64,000 nt of DNA from Verrucomicrobiaceae bacterium (lineage in GTDB: Bacteria; Verrucomicrobiota; Verrucomicrobiia; Verrucomicrobiales; Verrucomicrobiaceae), in NCBI GenBank assembly GCA_024232965.1, contig JACKQF010000006.1:1-64000 (forward strand), given 5' to 3'. The translations under genes were made by a program, and so were the position numbers. The notes beneath the pieces were generated by a model. The model was not told the DNA's origin. It was given only the letters and a program-made list of their open reading frames with translations, and did not search any database. Shown piece by piece: positions 62,374-64,000 of the stretch; the stretch's first letter is position 1; every line of letters starts with the position of its first letter.

Positions 62374-64000
62374 TTACTCTGAAGGTTGCTTCACTTCGAC
62401 CGACACCTCCCCAAGCAGGTTCAATGCCTCCACATAAGTGCGAAACTTGTCCGATGGGCCACCCAAGGGCGAAAACGTCACCGTCTTAGACCGCCCCGGT
62501 GGAAGGTGGAAGTAATTGTCATCCGGCAGGAACCCCTTCGCTGAAAAACGAACCGCGTGCAGAAGCCGATCCGAGGTCAGCGTGACGCGGAAAGTCCCGT
62601 TGCCCATTGCCTCGCCCTCAGTCTGTAGAGCCTCCGCCGTCAATGGCTGAGGCTCAGGATCTTTGCACCGGGTGAGGTGGACCGATTCGCTAATCACCTT
62701 GCGCTTTTCGTCCATCCAAGTCGCAACCACCGCATGATGCGTCTGCGGCCCGAACCGATAGGCGTAGTTCACGTCATGAAATGCGCCGATGACTTCATCA
62801 GCGCTGATCATCTTCGTGGCGCGAGGCTCCACGACTACTTCAACTTCATGGTGAGCTGTGACGACGTTTGGTTCTCGCAAAAGCTGCACTTCCAGGAAGC
62901 CAGTGATGGGTGCAGTCGTTTCATTGATCAAGTGCAGATGCAAACCGTCAAGCCCCTCATCCGTGATCGTCAATTGGCGAGATTGCCACACCCTCTTGAG
63001 TTGGTAATAGGCCGCCTTCGGCATGCCATGGTGATCGACGATGCCCCATCCAGACGCAGCCCACAGATCTTTGAAAAACCACACCAATCCGCCCGCATTG
63101 CGGCTATGCCCACTTCGCCACTCCGCGAACGCACGCGCCATCATCTCCCCGGACACGACGCGACTGAGTTCGAGATATCGCGGCATATCGAAACACCGCA
63201 GGGTCACCGGGTCTGCGCCGAAGACTTCCTCCAAGTAGTGATCACGAACATCCTCGAAATCCCAGCCCGCACCAGTGTCGCGCGGCACGCGCTGCTTCCA
63301 TCGCGGATGATGGGTGACTGGCAACGATCCGCCCATGATTTCATCGATGACTTCAGGTTCGGGAATGTTGGCAAAACCCAGGCATTCCGTGGTGAATTTC
63401 ACATCTGCTTGGCGCAGCTCCCGCATCGGTCTCAAGTAGGCCCCGATGCCGTAGTAATGCGTGATCCCAGAAGCAGCATGGAACGGCAAAACACCACCAC
63501 TCGGAGAAGACGGCACGTAGGCTGTGCCAGGATGGTGCTCCGCACATATGGCTGGCAGACGCTCGCCAAACCAATCGTTGCGCCAAAGTTCGCGAGGCAT
63601 TCCGAGCATCGCCGCTTGTTGCTCGATCTCGCTGCTGCCGCAATACACAGCAACACAGGGATGCTGCGCGAGTCGGTCAAGTTGTTGCCGCGCCTCGATG
63701 GTAATGTTCTCAGAGAAGCCCGCGTCATCCACCGGGTAGTCCATGTTCGCAAACATGAAGTCCTGCCAAACCAGGATTCCCAATTCATCGCAGAGTCGGT
63801 AAAACGCATCCCCCTCATAAGTCATCGTGCCACCAATGCGCACCATGTTCACACCAGCATCACGGGCCAGTGTGAGCTCGTGCCGCAAGGACTCCGGCGC
63901 GCTCGAATGAGTGAAGATATCGCCAATGGTCCAGCAGGCACCGCGACAGTAGATCGCTTCTCCGTTCACACGAAGCGCGAATCCTGGAACGCTCTCGACC
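62374..64000 (-). CDS. Glycoside hydrolase family 2 protein, beta-mannosidase-like (N-terminus outside window)
   Basis: The frame remains open to the window edge; the GTG at 63969 lies within GFALRVNGEAIYCRGACW, so it is an internal valine and the true start is beyond 64000. AGVNMVRIGGTMTYEGDAFYRLCDELGILVWQDFMFANMDYP is the hallmark of beta-mannosidase-type GH2 enzymes. The acid/base Glu follows in CGSSEIE (usually NNE) and the nucleophile Glu in KFTTECLGF. The C-terminal beta domains are present. It probably removes beta-linked mannose or a related sugar from oligosaccharides. It is co-transcribed with the tandem hydrolase. Confidence 0.85.
   Translation of the reverse strand, partial: VESVPGFALRVNGEAIYCRGACWTIGDIFTHSSAPESLRHELTLARDAGVNMVRIGGTMTYEGDAFYRLCDELGILVWQDFMFANMDYPVDDAGFSENITIEARQQLDRLAQHPCVAVYCGSSEIEQQAAMLGMPRELWRNDWFGERLPAICAEHHPGTAYVPSSPSGGVLPFHAASGITHYYGIGAYLRPMRELRQADVKFTTECLGFANIPEPEVIDEIMGGSLPVTHHPRWKQRVPRDTGAGWDFEDVRDHYLEEVFGADPVTLRCFDMPRYLELSRVVSGEMMARAFAEWRSGHSRNAGGLVWFFKDLWAASGWGIVDHHGMPKAAYYQLKRVWQSRQLTITDEGLDGLHLHLINETTAPITGFLEVQLLREPNVVTAHHEVEVVVEPRATKMISADEVIGAFHDVNYAYRFGPQTHHAVVATWMDEKRKVISESVHLTRCKDPEPQPLTAEALQTEGEAMGNGTFRVTLTSDRLLHAVRFSAKGFLPDDNYFHLPPGRSKTVTFSPLGGPSDKFRTYVEALNLLGEVSVEVKQPSE

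Noticed and set aside
1..64000. CRISPR arrays, tRNA or rRNA genes, insertion sequences and integrases
   Set aside because: No regularly spaced repeats, cloverleaf sequences, rRNA stretches or transposase/integrase motifs were found by reading; the island has lost, or never had, its own mobility gene.

Overview
The window comes from a G+C-rich chromosome of a Verrucomicrobia-type bacterium, most likely close to Prosthecobacter/Verrucomicrobium. The signs are two copies of the DUF1552 plus DUF1587/1592/1588/1585 secreted cytochrome module that is typical of Planctomycetes and Verrucomicrobia, a large LamG/PSCyt1/DUF1549/DUF1553 protein, and a divergent ftsQ-ftsA-ftsZ block. Many genes carry secretion signals (Sec, lipoprotein or twin-arginine), and few starts have a good Shine-Dalgarno sequence. 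No rRNA, tRNA, CRISPR array, transposase or integrase was seen.

Layout. 1-7242 is an accessory island. The 3' end of nrdA (1-488) occurs again as a broken copy at 6567-6847. Between the copies lie two overlapping A+T-rich orphan genes (516-1570) and a 1460-residue NACHT-type NTPase with a C-terminal PD-(D/E)XK-like nuclease motif (1935-6317). That gene is bracketed by a 29-bp near-perfect direct repeat. A decayed antitoxin gene follows at 7009-7242. This is the best candidate in the window for an undescribed, probably anti-phage, system.

7312-18110 holds secreted hydrolases, the first DUF1552/cytochrome pair, an overlapping sugar-acid operon (DapA-family aldolase, enolase-superfamily dehydratase, sodium:solute symporter) and a universal stress protein. 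18268-21903 is the giant DUF1549/DUF1553 protein. 21962-25020 is a sulfide-handling unit: ArsR regulator, sulfide:quinone reductase-like flavoprotein, a TusE/DsrC-like protein and DsrE2 on the minus strand, with a zinc-ribbon thioredoxin divergently transcribed.

25125-29207 is ftsQ-ftsA-ftsZ, in which FtsZ has an altered T7 catalytic loop and a very long acidic/proline tail; clpP follows convergently. 30171-45891 is a mixed region: an SGNH plus alpha/beta hydrolase fusion, a YugP-like protease, prolyl oligopeptidase, the alpha-E/ATP-grasp pair, dihydrofolate reductase, a PQQ-like double propeller with an inserted Rossmann domain, a discoidin-type lipoprotein, a Gfo/Idh/MocA oxidoreductase, a DoxX-like protein and a stand-alone cyclic-nucleotide-binding domain.

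45902-64000 contains a DUF3472-type secreted protein, two Cys-rich orphan proteins, a ceramidase-like protein, a phosphate/polyphosphate operon (ppk2-pit-DUF47), two divergent alpha/beta hydrolases, the second cytochrome/DUF1552 pair in inverted gene order, a tandem hydrolase lacking the nucleophilic serine, and a glycoside hydrolase family 2 gene cut by the window edge. Family assignments come from motif reading only; no database search was run.
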